A DNA stretch of 6,245 nt from Thioalkalivibrio sp. Lineage in GTDB: Bacteria > Pseudomonadota > Gammaproteobacteria > Ectothiorhodospirales > Ectothiorhodospiraceae. Each line of letters begins with the position of its first letter. The stretch's first letter is position 1. The notes beneath the pieces were generated by a model. The model was not told the DNA's origin. It did no database searches and was given only the letters and a program-made list of their open reading frames with translations. The DNA lies in NCBI GenBank assembly GCA_007120575.1, contig SKNJ01000124.1, positions 1 through 6,245 on the forward strand, written 5' to 3'. Both the position numbers and the translations under genes were made by a program. This document shows, in pieces, positions 5,932-6,245 of this stretch.

Positions 5932-6245
5932 TACGAAGTCACCCTTTCCGGAACGGCACGGTCACGGCCCAGGCCACGCACGAACGCAGGGGCCACCATG
6001 GTCACGAACAGATACACGGTCGGAATCAGCCAGGACCACATGATCAGATTCGCATTGCCCGAATCGAAGCGCGCGATGTCGTACAGGCTGTAAATCCCGA
6101 CAATCACCACGAACGCGATCAGGCTGAATACGACCGACCGTTCCTTGCTGAGGAACCACAGCAGGAAGAAGAACGCGAAATACACGGTTGCGAAGCGCAG
6201 ACTCATCTCGCTGATCTCGGTGGTGGCCTGCTGCAGGCCCAGCCA
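5931..6245 (-). CDS. petB: Cytochrome b of the bc1 complex, C-terminal 104 residues only
   Basis: The frame is open to the window edge, so this is the 3' end of a longer gene. An internal ATG at 6206 (91 residues) is not the start. Counting from the first visible codon, WLGLQ then an E-I-S-E-M-S-L-R segment leads into a membrane helix with YFAFF at 22-26, which is the usual last-helix region of bacterial cytochrome b. The protein ends D-R-A-V-P-E-R-V-T-S, like the K-P-V-P-E-R-V-T tails of proteobacterial cytochrome b. Between the two lie two more hydrophobic stretches, about 38-54 and 66-88, where I would expect the protein to end. The position directly before cytochrome c1 with a one-base overlap supports petB. 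None of the haem-b ligands or Qo-site motifs falls in the window. The alternative, a separate small membrane protein, is less likely given the open frame and the tail. Confidence 0.85.
   Translation of the reverse strand, partial: WLGLQQATTEISEMSLRFATVYFAFFFLLWFLSKERSVVFSLIAFVVIVGIYSLYDIARFDSGNANLIMWSWLIPTVYLFVTMVAPAFVRGLGRDRAVPERVTS

Noticed and set aside
5290..6093. 267-codon plus-strand frame opposite petC and petB
   Set aside because: It is antisense to intact cytochrome c1 and the cytochrome b tail, and its His/Val/Arg-rich product has no motif.
5931..6206. Independent 91-residue membrane protein starting at ATG 6206
   Set aside because: The frame is open upstream to the window edge and reads W-L-G-L-Q, as expected inside cytochrome b. 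The C-terminal tail also matches cytochrome b.

Overview
The window is GC-rich (most codons end in G or C) and densely coding. The gene families and their order point to a gammaproteobacterium. High GC, a bc1 complex, and an SspA/SspB pair next to petC suggest Chromatiales/Ectothiorhodospiraceae (for example a Thioalkalivibrio-like organism), but the genus is inference. As I recall it, the order matches the Pseudomonas aeruginosa block rsmI / lpoA-yraN ... / sspB-sspA-petC-petB-petA. In Pseudomonas a diaA-like gene and a BON-domain gene follow yraN. Here a single FAD-dependent 2-hydroxy-acid dehydrogenase-like gene takes that place.

Layout. Positions 1-31 (minus strand) look like the first ten codons of a divergent gene, probably rsmI, with a TTG start behind a GAGGAG ribosome site. 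Positions 44 to about 364 form a long leader without a recognisable gene. It holds a nested inverted repeat and a hairpin just before the lpoA start, and a sigma70-like promoter lies at its left edge. On the plus strand follow lpoA (365-2203), yraN (2206-2562) and the FAD-linked oxidase (2559-3932). They are packed with a 2-bp gap and a GTGA stop/start overlap, so they form one operon. An 88-bp convergent spacer with a short perfect hairpin separates this from the minus-strand group.

Read leftward, the minus-strand group is petB (C-terminal part only, cut by the window edge), petC (5931-5188), a 109-bp spacer with an imperfect 13-bp-arm hairpin, sspA (5078-4452) and sspB (4455-4021). petB and petC overlap by one base (TAATG), and sspA and sspB overlap in a GTGA.

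Roles. LpoA activates peptidoglycan synthesis at the outer membrane. YraN is a nuclease-fold protein of uncertain role. The FAD enzyme probably feeds electrons from a 2-hydroxy acid into the cell's electron-transfer chain. PetB and PetC are the cytochrome subunits of the quinol:cytochrome c oxidoreductase. SspA is a GST-fold RNA-polymerase-associated regulator, and SspB is the ClpXP adaptor.

This is mostly conserved housekeeping DNA. I see no mobile element, CRISPR, tRNA/rRNA or defence system. The most unusual points are an apparent two-helix C-terminal extension of cytochrome b, a CxxCH motif in the thioredoxin-like domain of SspA, and the structured, Shine-Dalgarno-poor start region of lpoA.
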